DNA of 64,000 nucleotides from Ranitomeya variabilis. Taxonomy: Eukaryota; Chordata; Amphibia; Anura; Dendrobatidae. The DNA lies in the NCBI RefSeq assembly GCF_051348905.1, contig NC_135232.1:790118775-790182774 (forward strand), in the 5' to 3' direction. Position 1 is the stretch's first letter. Every line of letters starts with the position of its first letter. The position numbers were made by a program, and so were the translations under genes. Of the stretch, positions 39,246 to 50,972 are shown piece by piece. The notes under the pieces were generated by a model that worked only from the letters and a program-made list of their open reading frames with translations, had not been told where the DNA came from and did no database searches.

Positions 39246-39684
39246 TTTTCCCGAACATTTGAGCACATAAATCCATTAGATGTCGGTTTTGCAAGCCTGC
39301 GCGAAAATCTCGCAGTACGGATGCCATACGGATTACATACGGAGGATGCCATGCGCAAAATACGCTGACACACCCTGACTACGGATCACTATTTTGGGAA
39401 CATTTCACCGTATTTCGGCCGTATTACGGCCGTAAAATACGGACCGTATTGTCTTACGCCGAGTGTGACGCCGGCCTAAAAAAGTGCATGTAATGAGTTT
39501 TAGTATGAAATAGATCTTTCCCTTTTACATTATATGCATTTTCTTTCTGATCAGTTTTACCTTTACAAATAAGAAAACAAAAGCAAAGTTCCATAGAGAA
39601 AAGAAATCTTTCTGTTATCCAGTCATCAGGAAAATGTTGAGTATCTAGATTTGACAAAACACCTACTTCAAGTAAGAGACTTGT

Positions 39685-39770
39685 GGCTCTGTGGCGCAAT
39701 GGATAGCGCATTGGACTTCTAGGGAACTGATGTGATTCAAAGGTTGTGGGTTCGAGTCCCACCAGAGTCA
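39685..39770 (+). tRNA. tRNA-Arg-TCT: tRNA-Arg (TCT), intact, new upstream context
   Basis: Canonical tRNA with normal intron and terminator. Only 209 bp of the usual 5' flank remain before the inserted element. Because the promoter is internal, transcription may be little changed, but upstream chromatin and any distal element are replaced. Confidence 0.95.
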
Positions 39771-41096
39771 TATTTTAAAGTTTGTGTGACATTCATACTT
39801 TGTCTCAGTTGTTGGAAATATGAAAAAGGAAAAAAAATGTATCAGATCTGCGCTTAATATTAACATTTAGAGAAAATTAGAAGCCGTATTTAGGTTTGAA
39901 CTTGTCAAAGAACGTAGAAGGAGCAGATACTAAAGGCTCATTGACACAAACAATAGCATATAGGGCACAATAAATTATTGCATATTGTTTGTCTAGTGAT
40001 TGGTGTTCTGTTTCCTGTTTTCAGTAGTCCCAAGTTGTTTTTTTAATTTGAACCTTTTTAAAAGTCATTTTTGTATGTGTTTACAAGATATGCAAAACGT
40101 GGACATTCTTTGGCTAAAAAGTGTCGAAATAAGTTTAAAGATGAGAACAGAGTGATATCAGCTGCCTTGTCCTCATAAACACTTTCTGCTTCGCTAACGA
40201 GATCACTGAAATCATGTAAGCAGGTAATTTTTGGAGAGCCGAAATTCAGTGGAAATGAGTTTTTTGTTATTAAGTTAATTTTTATGGTAAGAAATTAGTT
40301 TATAATTTTGGACAAATCATCTGATCTCTTTTCATAATAATCTAGCGTTAACACAAATTACCACTATAAAATCTGAAGCAGTAAACTTTGTGAAAGCCAA
40401 ATTTTGTATCAGTCTGAAATCTTTTGGCCATTAATGTACAGTCCTAGATATTTTTAGAAAAACTGTAAAAGGAAAAAATGAGGAAAGGAAAAACTTCTAA
40501 AGAAAAGCATTGCTGACTTCTAAAATCAGGATATCTAGCAGGAGTACTCCAGAAAATTTCCCTGCATTCATTTGGACTAAAACAAATGTTCTCTGATAGT
40601 CTTATCATATGGCTAAAATTATTTCCTTTGTTTTGACTAATATCCTTCCCAAACCAGTGTCCCATTAGCATACAATGAAACTGATGTTCCAAGCCATTTT
40701 TCTAGGCTTAAGTTCCTAAGGGTCAGTGGCTACTGCATTGAAGCTGTAGAAAGTAAAAAAGATCAAAGCTTGAGAGTCAGAAACCAGCAAAATCAACCCC
40801 TTTTGTGGTCTTGCATACATTACTGTGCCACATTTTACCAACAGGGAACTCTGTTAGTAATTTATAATGAACTCCTGGCATGTAAGACTAAAAAAGTGCA
40901 TGTAATGAGTTTTAGTATGAAATAGATCTTTCCCTTTTACATTATATGCATTTTCTTTCTGATCAGTTTTACCTTTACAAATAAGAAAACAAAAGCAAAG
41001 TTCCATAGAGAAAAGAAATCTTTCTGTTATCCAGTCATCAGGAAAATGTTGAGTATCTAGATTTGACAAAACACCTACTTCAAGTAAGAGACTTGT

Positions 41097-41182
41097 GGCT
41101 CTGTGGCGCAATGGATAGCACGTTGGACTTCTAGGGAACTGATGTGATTCAAAGTTTGTGGGTTCGAGTCCCACCAGAGTCA
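41097..41182 (+). tRNA. tRNA-Arg-TCT: tRNA-Arg (TCT), G24A, A26G and G46T variant
   Basis: Carries the G24A/G46T haplotype of 37600 plus a private A26G at the D/anticodon-stem junction, giving GCACGTTGG. Position 26 is usually a purine, commonly G, so the extra change is mild. It lies upstream of the second insert copy. Confidence 0.9.
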
Positions 41183-41705
41183 TATTTTAAAGTTTGTGTG
41201 ACATTCATACTTTGTCTCAGTTGTTGGAAATATGAAAAAGGAAAAAAAATGTATCAGATCTGCACTTCATATTAACATTTAGAGAAAATTAGAAGCCGTA
41301 TTTAGGTTTGAACTTGTCAAAGAACGTAGAAGGAGCAGATACTAAAGGCTCATTGACACAAACAATAGCATATAGGGCACAATAAATTATTGCATAATGT
41401 TTGTCTAGTGATTGGTGTTCTGTTTCCTGTTTTCAGTAGTCCCAAGTTCTTTTTTTAATTTGAACCTTTTTAAAAGTCATTTTTGTATGTGTTTACAAGA
41501 TATGCAAAACGTGGACATTCTTTGGCTAAAAAGTGTCGAAATAAGTTTAAAGATGAGAACAGAGTGATATCAGCTGCCTTGTCCTCATAAACACTTTCTG
41601 CTTCGCTAACGAGATCACTGAAATCATGTAAGCAAGTAATTTTTGGAGAGCCGAAATTCAGTGGAAATGAGTTTTTAGTTATTAAGTTAATTTTTATGGT
41701 AAGAA

Positions 41706-42970
41706 CCGTAACTTGTAGGTCAATGACCTACATTTCCTTCAGTCGCGGTGATGCGCCCCCTGGTGGATGTCCTCATATGACCTGTAGCGTGGGAAAAAGT
41801 TCCCAGGCTGCAGTTCATGAGAACATCCAGCAGGGGCGCATCACCGCAACTGAATGTAAGTATAGATCACTGCTTTCCTTTCAGCACCCGGGGATTACAG
41901 GTACGAGCGAGCGGTTTATCGCAGCTCTGCCTGTAATATTAGTTAACCCCTTCAGATGGATTACTTCGTGGGACCTGATCTGACAGCAGAAGGTATGTAT
42001 CTTGTGCGTTTATTATTTTTCCAAGCGAGGGTGTTCCTGATGGACTGAGAGTACAATAAATTATTACAACAACCGCTGTGTTTTTTTCATTAAAATACTT
42101 TTAAATCATGTGTGTGTGTGTTTTTTAACCCTTTCCTACAATTGGATTAATAATGGATAGGTGTCATAATTGACGCCTCTCCTTTATTAATCTGGCTTAA
42201 TGTCACCTTCCAATAGCAAGGTGGCATTAACCCTTCATTACCCCATATCCCACCGCTACAGGGAGTGGGAAGAGAGTGGCCAAGTGCCAGAATAGGCGCA
42301 TCTTCCAGATGTGCCTTTTCTGGGGTGGCTGGGGGCAGATGTTTTTAGCCACGGGGGGGCCAATAACCAAGGACCCTCTCCTGGCTATTAATATCTGCCC
42401 TCAGTCACTGGCTTTACCATTCTGGCGGAGAAAATTGCGCGGGAGCCCACGCCAATTTTTTCCGCCATTTAACCCTTTATTTCAGCAGCTACAGCGCTGA
42501 AATTTTGCACATACACACTACTAACATTAGTAATGTGGAATATGCAAAAAAAAAGGGGATATGAGATGGTTTACTGTATGTAAACCATGTCTCATATCCT
42601 GTCGGGTTTGTGCAGGAGAAATGAGAAGCCGGCAATTGAATTACCGGCTTTTAACAGATATCGCGCTGAATGAAATATAAATACAGAATATATATATATG
42701 TGTCTCAATGACATATATATATATATATACTGTATATATGTTTTCCCGAACATTTGAGCACATAAATCCATTAGATGTCGGTTTTGCAAGCCTGCGCGAA
42801 AATCTCGCAGTACGGATGCCATACGGATTACATACGGAGGATGCCATGCGCAAAATACGCTGACACACCCTGACTACGGATCACTATTTTGGGAACATTT
42901 CACCGTATTTCGGCCGTATTACGGCCGTAAAATACGGACCGTATTGTCTTACGCCGAGTGTGACGCCGGC
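41706..42970. mobile_element. Inserted dispersed repeat, copy 2
   Basis: 1,265 bp, essentially identical to copy 1 and with the same two junctions, and with the same GAGTTTTTAGTTATT variant in the array just upstream. Copied as part of the array by a 3,497-bp block duplication, not by a second insertion. Confidence 0.75.
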
Positions 42971-43179
42971 CTAAAAAAGTGCATGTAATGAGTTTTAGTA
43001 TGAAATAGATCTTTCCCTTTTACATTATATGCATTTTCTTTCTGATCAGTTTTACCTTTACAAATAAGAAAACAAAAGCAAAGTTCCATAGAGAAAAGAA
43101 ATCTTTCTGTTATCCAGTCATCAGGAAAATGTTGAGTATCTAGATTTGACAAAACACCTACTTCAAGTAAGAGACTTGT

Positions 43180-43265
43180 GGCTCTGTGGCGCAATGGATA
43201 GCGCATTGGACTTCTAGGGAACTGATGTGATTCAAAGGTTGTGGGTTCGAGTCCCACCAGAGTCA
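43180..43265 (+). tRNA. tRNA-Arg-TCT: tRNA-Arg (TCT), intact, new upstream context
   Basis: Canonical; 209 bp downstream of the second insert copy. Counterpart of 39685. Confidence 0.95.
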
Positions 43266-44591
43266 TATTTTAAAGTTTGTGTGACATTCATACTTTGTCT
43301 CAGTTGTTGGAAATATGAAAAAGGAAAAAAAATGTATCAGATCTGCGCTTAATATTAACATTTAGAGAAAATTAGAAGCCGTATTTAGGTTTGAACTTGT
43401 CAAAGAACGTAGAAGGAGCAGATACTAAAGGCTCATTGACACAAACAATAGCATATAGGGCACAATAAATTATTGCATATTGTTTGTCTAGTGATTGGTG
43501 TTCTGTTTCCTGTTTTCAGTAGTCCCAAGTTGTTTTTTTAATTTGAACCTTTTTAAAAGTCATTTTTGTATGTGTTTACAAGATATGCAAAACGTGGACA
43601 TTCTTTGGCTAAAAAGTGTCGAAATAAGTTTAAAGATGAGAACAGAGTGATATCAGCTGCCTTGTCCTCATAAACACTTTCTGCTTCGCTAACGAGATCA
43701 CTGAAATCATGTAAGCAGATAATTTTTGGAGAGCCGAAATTCAGTGGAAATGAGTTTTTTGTTATTAAGTTAATTTTTATGGTAAGAAATTAGTTTATAA
43801 TTTTGGACAAATCATCTGATCTCTTTTCATAATAATCTAGCGTTAACACAAATTACCACTATAAAATCTGAAGCAGTAAACTTTGTGAAAGCCAAATTTT
43901 GTATCAGTCTGAAATCTTTTGGCCATTAATGTACAGTCCTAGATATTTTTAGAAAAACTGTAAAAGGAAAAAATGAGGAAAGGAAAAACTTCTAAAGAAA
44001 AGCATAGCTGACTTCTAAAATCAGGATATCTAGCAGGAGCACTCCAGAAAATTTCCCTGCATTCATTTGGACTAAAACAAATGTTCTCTGATAGTCTTAT
44101 CATATGGCTAAAATTATTTCCTTTGTTTTGACTAATATCCTTCCCAAACCAGTGTCCCATTAGCGTACAACGAAACTGATGTTCCAAGCCATTTTTCTAG
44201 GCTTAAGTTCCTAAGGGTCAGTGGCTACTGCATTGAAGCTGTAGAAAGTAAAAAAGATCAAAGCTTGAGAGTCAGAAACCAGCAAAATCAACCCCTTTTG
44301 TGGTCTTGCATACATTACTGTGCCACATTTTACCAACAGGGAACTCTGTTAGTAATTTATAATGAACTCCTGGCATGTAAGACTAAAAAAGTGCATGTAA
44401 TGAGTTTTAGTATGAAATAGATCTTTCCCTTTTACATTATATGCATTTTCTTTCTGATCAGTTTTACCTTTACAAATAAGAAAACAAAAGCAAAGTTCCA
44501 TAGAGAAAAGAAATCTTTCTGTTATCCAGTCATCAGGAAAATGTTGAGTATCTAGATTTGACAAAACACCTACTTCAAGTAAGAGACTTGT

Positions 44592-44677
44592 GGCTCTGTG
44601 GCGCAATGGATAGCGCATTGGACTTCTAGGGAACTGATGTGATTCAAAGGTTGTGGGTTTGAGTCCCACCAGAGTCA
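44592..44677 (+). tRNA. tRNA-Arg-TCT: tRNA-Arg (TCT), C56T variant
   Basis: T-loop TTTGAGT. The downstream spacer has a 4-bp insertion (GTTCTTTCTTTTTTT near 44941), making a 1,416-bp unit. This is the first appearance of the intact / C56T / truncated triplet. Confidence 0.9.
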
Positions 44678-46007
44678 TATTTTAAAGTTTGTGTGACATT
44701 CATACTTTGTCTCAGTTGTTGGAAATATGAAAAAGGAAAAAAAATGTATCAGATCTGCGCTTAATATTAACATTTAGAGAAAATTAGAAGCCGTATTTAG
44801 GTTTGAACTTGTCAAAGAACGTAGAAGGAGCAGATACTAAAGGCTCATTGACACAAACAATAGCATATAGGGCACAATAAATTATTGCATATTGTTTGTC
44901 TAGTGATTGGTGTTCTGTTTCCTGTTTTCAGTAGTCCCAAGTTCTTTCTTTTTTTAATTTGAACCTTTTTAAAAGTCATTTTTGTATGTGTTTACAAGAT
45001 ATGCAAAACGTGGACATTCTTTGGCTAAAAAGTGTCGAAATAAGTTTAAAGATGAGAACAGAGTGATATCAGCTGCCTTGTCCTCATAAACACTTTCTGC
45101 TTCGCTAACGAGATCACTGAAATCATGTAAGCAGATAATTTTTGGAGAGCCGAAATTCAGTGGAAATGAGTTTTTTGTTATTAAGTTAATTTTTATGGTA
45201 AGAAATTAGTTTATAATTTTGGACAAATCATCTGATCTCTTTTCATAATAATCTAGCGTTAACACAAATTACCACTATAAAATCTGAAGCAGTAAACTTT
45301 GTGAAAGCCAAATTTTGTATCAGTCTGAAATCTTTTGGCCATTAATGTACAGTCCTAGATATTTTTAGAAAAACTGTAAAAGGAAAAAATGAGGAAAGGA
45401 AAAACTTCTAAAGAAAAGCATAGCTGACTTCTAAAATCAGGATATCTAGCAGGAGCACTCCAGAAAATTTCCCTGCATTCATTTGGACTAAAACAAATGT
45501 TCTCTGATAGTCTTATCATATGGCTAAAATTATTTCCTTTGTTTTGACTAATATCCTTCCCAAACCAGTGTCCCATTAGCGTACAACGAAACTGATGTTC
45601 CAAGCCATTTTTCTAGGCTTAAGTTCCTAAGGGTCAGTGGCTACTGCATTGAAGCTGTAGAAAGTAAAAAAGATCAAAGCTTGAGAGTCAGAAACCAGCA
45701 AAATCAACCCCTTTTGTGGTCTTGCATACATTACTGTGCCACATTTTACCAACAGGGAACTCTGTTAGTAATTTATAATGAACTCCTGGCATGTAAGACT
45801 AAAAAAGTGCATGTAATGAGTTTTAGTATGAAATAGATCTTTCCCTTTTACATTATATGCATTTTCTTTCTGATCAGTTTTACCTTTACAAATAAGAAAA
45901 CAAAAGCAAAGTTCCATAGAGAAAAGAAATCTTTCTGTTATCCAGTCATCAGGAAAATGTTGAGTATCTAGATTTGACAAAACACCTACTTCAAGTAAGA
46001 GACTTGT

Positions 46008-46085
46008 GGCTCTGTGGCGCAATGGATAGCGCATTGGACTTCTAGGGAACTGATGTGATTCAAAGGTTGTGGGTTCGAGTCCCAC
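46008..46085 (+). pseudogene. tRNA-Arg (TCT) pseudogene, 3' acceptor strand deleted, terminator lost
   Basis: Carries the 28-bp deletion but not the 7-bp deletion of 24962 and 36223, and lacks their flank variants. The internal promoter is intact and the next T4 run on the coding strand is at 46313-46316, so a transcript of about 309 nt is predicted if it is used. Confidence 0.93.
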
Positions 46086-47391
46086 ATTCATACTTTGTCT
46101 CAGTTGTTGGAAATATGAAAAAGGAAAAAAAATGTATCAGATCTGCGCTTAATATTAACATTTAGAGAAAATTAGAAGCCGTATTTAGGTTTGAACTTGT
46201 CAAAGAACGTAGAAGGAGCAGATACTAAAGGCTCATTGACACAAACAATAGCATATAGGGCACAATAAATTATTGCATATTGTTTGTCTAGTGATTGGTG
46301 TTCTGTTTCCTGTTTTCAGTAGTCCCAAGTTGTTTTTTTAATTTGAACCTTTTTAAAAGTCATTTTTGTATGTGTTTACAAGATATGCAAAACGTGGACA
46401 TTCTTTGGCTAAAAAGTGTCGAAATAAGTTTAAAGATGAGAACAGAGTGATATCAGCTGCCTTGTCCTCATAAACACTTTCTGCTTCGCTAACGAGATCA
46501 CTGAAATCATGTAAGCAGGTAATTTTTGGAGAGCCGAAATTCAGTGGAAATGAGTTTTTTGTTATTAAGTTAATTTTTATGGTAAGAAATTAGTTTATAA
46601 TTTTGGACAAATCATCTGATCTCTTTTCATAATAATCTAGCGTTAACACAAATTACCACTATAAAATCTGAAGCAGTAAACTTTGTGAAAGCCAAATTTT
46701 GTATCAGTCTGAAATCTTTTGGCCATTAATGTACAGTCCTAGATATTTTTAGAAAAACTGTAAAAGGAAAAAATGAGGAAAGGAAAAACTTCTAAAGAAA
46801 AGCATTGCTGACTTCTAAAATCAGGATATCTAGCAGGAGTACTCCAGAAAATTTCCCTGCATTTATTTGGACTAAAACAAATGTTCTCTGATAGTCTTAT
46901 CATATGGCTAAAATTATTTCCTTTGTTTTGACTAATATCCTTCCCAAACCAGTGTCCCATTAGCATACAATGAAACTGATGTTCCAAGCCATTTTTCTAG
47001 GCTTAAGTTCCTAAGGGTCAGTGGCTACTGCATTGAAGCTGTAGAAAGTAAAAAAGATCAAAGCTTGAGAGTCAGAAACCAGCAAAATCAACCCCTTTTG
47101 TGGTCTTGCATACATTACTGTGCCACATTTTACCAACAGGGAACTCTGTTAGTAATTTATAATGAACTCCTGGCATGTAAGACTAAAAAAGTGCATGTAA
47201 TGAGTTTTAGTATGAAATAGATCTTTCCCTTTTACATTATATGCATTTTCTTTCTGATCAGTTTTACCTTTACAAATAAGAAAACAAAAGCAAAGTTCCA
47301 TAGAGAAAAGAAATCTTTCTGTTATCCAGTCATCAGGAAAATGTTGAGTATCTAGATTTGACAAAACACCTACTTCAAGTAAGAGACTTGT

Positions 47392-47477
47392 GGCTCTGTG
47401 GCGCAATGGATAGCACATTGGACTTCTAGGGAACTGATGTGATTCAAAGTTTGTGGGTTCGAGTCCCACCAGAGTCA
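47392..47477 (+). tRNA. tRNA-Arg-TCT: tRNA-Arg (TCT), G24A plus G46T variant
   Basis: Same haplotype as 37600, without A26G. It precedes the third insert copy, keeping the strict link between this tRNA allele and the insertion. Confidence 0.9.
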
Positions 47478-48000
47478 TATTTTAAAGTTTGTGTGACATT
47501 CATACTTTGTCTCAGTTGTTGGAAATATGAAAAAGGAAAAAAAATGTATCAGATCTGCACTTCATATTAACATTTAGAGAAAATTAGAAGCCGTATTTAG
47601 GTTTGAACTTGTCAAAGAACGTAGAAGGAGCAGATACTAAAGGCTCATTGACACAAACAATAGCATATAGGGCACAATAAATTATTGCATAATGTTTGTC
47701 TAGTGATTGGTGTTCTGTTTCCTGTTTTCAGTAGTCCCAAGTTCTTTTTTTAATTTGAACCTTTTTAAAAGTCATTTTTGTATGTGTTTACAAGATATGC
47801 AAAACGTGGACATTCTTTGGCTAAAAAGTGTCGAAATAAGTTTAAAGATGAGAACAGAGTGATATCAGCTGCCTTGTCCTCATAAACACTTTCTGCTTCG
47901 CTAACGAGATCACTGAAATCATGTAAGCAAGTAATTTTTGGAGAGCCGAAATTCAGTGGAAATGAGTTTTTAGTTATTAAGTTAATTTTTATGGTAAGAA

Positions 48001-49265
48001 CCGTAACTTGTAGGTCAATGACCTACATTTCCTTCAGTCGCGGTGATGCGCCCCCTGGTGGATGTCCTCATATGACCTGTAGCGTGGGAAAAAGTTCCCA
48101 GGCTGCAGTTCATGAGAACATCCAGCAGGGGCGCATCACCGCAACTGAATGTAAGTATAGATCACTGCTTTCCTTTCAGCACCCGGGGATTACAGGTACG
48201 AGCGAGCGGTTTATCGCAGCTCTGCCTGTAATATTAGTTAACCCCTTCAGATGGATTACTTCGTGGGACCTGATCTGACAGCAGAAGGTATGTATCTTGT
48301 GCGTTTATTATTTTTCCAAGCGAGGGTGTTCCTGATGGACTGAGAGTACAATAAATTATTACAACAACCGCTGTGTTTTTTTCATTAAAATACTTTTAAA
48401 TCATGTGTGTGTGTGTTTTTTAACCCTTTCCTACAATTGGATTAATAATGGATAGGTGTCATAATTGACGCCTCTCCTTTATTAATCTGGCTTAATGTCA
48501 CCTTCCAATAGCAAGGTGGCATTAACCCTTCATTACCCCATATCCCACCGCTACAGGGAGTGGGAAGAGAGTGGCCAAGTGCCAGAATAGGCGCATCTTC
48601 CAGATGTGCCTTTTCTGGGGTGGCTGGGGGCAGATGTTTTTAGCCACGGGGGGGCCAATAACCAAGGACCCTCTCCTGGCTATTAATATCTGCCCTCAGT
48701 CACTGGCTTTACCATTCTGGCGGAGAAAATTGCGCGGGAGCCCACGCCAATTTTTTCCGCCATTTAACCCTTTATTTCAGCAGCTACAGCGCTGAAATTT
48801 TGCACATACACACTACTAACATTAGTAATGTGGAATATGCAAAAAAAAAGGGGATATGAGATGGTTTACTGTATGTAAACCATGTCTCATATCCTGTCGG
48901 GTTTGTGCAGGAGAAATGAGAAGCCGGCAATTGAATTACCGGCTTTTAACAGATATCGCGCTGAATGAAATATAAATACAGAATATATATATATGTGTCT
49001 CAATGACATATATATATATATATACTGTATATATGTTTTCCCGAACATTTGAGCACATAAATCCATTAGATGTCGGTTTTGCAAGCCTGCGCGAAAATCT
49101 CGCAGTACGGATGCCATACGGATTACATACGGAGGATGCCATGCGCAAAATACGCTGACACACCCTGACTACGGATCACTATTTTGGGAACATTTCACCG
49201 TATTTCGGCCGTATTACGGCCGTAAAATACGGACCGTATTGTCTTACGCCGAGTGTGACGCCGGC
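48001..49265. mobile_element. Inserted dispersed repeat, copy 3
   Basis: 1,265 bp with junctions identical to copies 1 and 2. It lies exactly 6,295 bp from copy 2, the length of the surrounding block duplication. Confidence 0.75.
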
Positions 49266-49474
49266 CTAAAAAAGTGCATGTAATGAGTTTTAGTATGAAA
49301 TAGATCTTTCCCTTTTACATTATATGCATTTTCTTTCTGATCAGTTTTACCTTTACAAATAAGAAAACAAAAGCAAAGTTCCATAGAGAAAAGAAATCTT
49401 TCTGTTATCCAGTCATCAGGAAAATGTTGAGTATCTAGATTTGACAAAACACCTACTTCAAGTAAGAGACTTGT

Positions 49475-49560
49475 GGCTCTGTGGCGCAATGGATAGCGCA
49501 TTGGACTTCTAGGGAACTGATGTGATTCAAAGGTTGTGGGTTCGAGTCCCACCAGAGTCA
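49475..49560 (+). tRNA. tRNA-Arg-TCT: tRNA-Arg (TCT), intact, new upstream context
   Basis: Canonical; 209 bp downstream of the third insert copy. Counterpart of 43180 at 6,295 bp. Confidence 0.95.
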
Positions 49561-50886
49561 TATTTTAAAGTTTGTGTGACATTCATACTTTGTCTCAGTT
49601 GTTGGAAATATGAAAAAGGAAAAAAAATGTATCAGATCTGCGCTTAATATTAACATTTAGAGAAAATTAGAAGCCGTATTTAGGTTTGAACTTGTCAAAG
49701 AACGTAGAAGGAGCAGATACTAAAGGCTCATTGACACAAACAATAGCATATAGGGCACAATAAATTATTGCATATTGTTTGTCTAGTGATTGGTGTTCTG
49801 TTTCCTGTTTTCAGTAGTCCCAAGTTGTTTTTTTAATTTGAACCTTTTTAAAAGTCATTTTTGTATGTGTTTACAAGATATGCAAAACGTGGACATTCTT
49901 TGGCTAAAAAGTGTCGAAATAAGTTTAAAGATGAGAACAGAGTGATATCAGCTGCCTTGTCCTCATAAACACTTTCTGCTTCGCTAACGAGATCACTGAA
50001 ATCATGTAAGCAGATAATTTTTGGAGAGCCGAAATTCAGTGGAAATGAGTTTTTTGTTATTAAGTTAATTTTTATGGTAAGAAATTAGTTTATAATTTTG
50101 GACAAATCATCTGATCTCTTTTCATAATAATCTAGCGTTAACACAAATTACCACTATAAAATCTGAAGCAGTAAACTTTGTGAAAGCCAAATTTTGTATC
50201 AGTCTGAAATCTTTTGGCCATTAATGTACAGTCCTAGATATTTTTAGAAAAACTGTAAAAGGAAAAAATGAGGAAAGGAAAAACTTCTAAAGAAAAGCAT
50301 AGCTGACTTCTAAAATCAGGATATCTAGCAGGAGCACTCCAGAAAATTTCCCTGCATTCATTTGGACTAAAACAAATGTTCTCTGATAGTCTTATCATAT
50401 GGCTAAAATTATTTCCTTTGTTTTGACTAATATCCTTCCCAAACCAGTGTCCCATTAGCGTACAACGAAACTGATGTTCCAAGCCATTTTTCTAGGCTTA
50501 AGTTCCTAAGGGTCAGTGGCTACTGCATTGAAGCTGTAGAAAGTAAAAAAGATCAAAGCTTGAGAGTCAGAAACCAGCAAAATCAACCCCTTTTGTGGTC
50601 TTGCATACATTACTGTGCCACATTTTACCAACAGGGAACTCTGTTAGTAATTTATAATGAACTCCTGGCATGTAAGACTAAAAAAGTGCATGTAATGAGT
50701 TTTAGTATGAAATAGATCTTTCCCTTTTACATTATATGCATTTTCTTTCTGATCAGTTTTACCTTTACAAATAAGAAAACAAAAGCAAAGTTCCATAGAG
50801 AAAAGAAATCTTTCTGTTATCCAGTCATCAGGAAAATGTTGAGTATCTAGATTTGACAAAACACCTACTTCAAGTAAGAGACTTGT

Positions 50887-50972
50887 GGCTCTGTGGCGCA
50901 ATGGATAGCGCATTGGACTTCTAGGGAACTGATGTGATTCAAAGGTTGTGGGTTTGAGTCCCACCAGAGTCA
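50887..50972 (+). tRNA. tRNA-Arg-TCT: tRNA-Arg (TCT), C56T variant
   Basis: T-loop TTTGAGT; followed by the 4-bp spacer insertion near 51240. Counterpart of 44592. Confidence 0.9.

Larger units (their letters stand above)
38209..39475. mobile_element. Inserted dispersed repeat, copy 1 (probable non-autonomous DNA transposon)
   Basis: Foreign sequence of 1,267 bp begins after GGTAAGAA and ends before CTAAAAAAGTG of the next unit. It is GC-richer than the array and full of inverted repeats. Compared with a normal unit, 594 bp of array is missing at the site. The right end, read inward, starts AGGCCGGCGTCACACTCGG and has repeated ACGGCCGTA strings; such ends resemble DNA-transposon-derived repeats in frog genomes as I remember them, not verified here. 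The left end does not mirror it, so the element may be one-ended, truncated, or a composite of two repeats. No transposase or other convincing coding frame is present. I see no LTR structure and no clear target-site duplication. Confidence 0.7.
40854..47148. repeat. 6,295-bp higher-order block, tandem partner of 47149-53443
   Basis: Order in both copies: G24A/G46T tRNA, insert, intact tRNA, C56T tRNA, 4-bp spacer insertion, 3'-truncated tRNA. Every landmark is offset by 6,295 bp. Only small differences, such as A26G at 41097, separate them. Confidence 0.88.

Noticed and set aside
39095-39373. Minus-strand frames with YIYIYIY peptides in the insert
   Set aside because: They are translations of the AT microsatellite and adjacent CGTA-rich repeat; the frame shifts between insert copies with AT-run length.
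38209-39475. LTR-type or other virus-like origin of the insert
   Set aside because: There are no paired long terminal repeats, no coding remnants and no primer-binding or polypurine features; palindromes and CGTA-rich ends fit DNA-transposon-derived repeats better.
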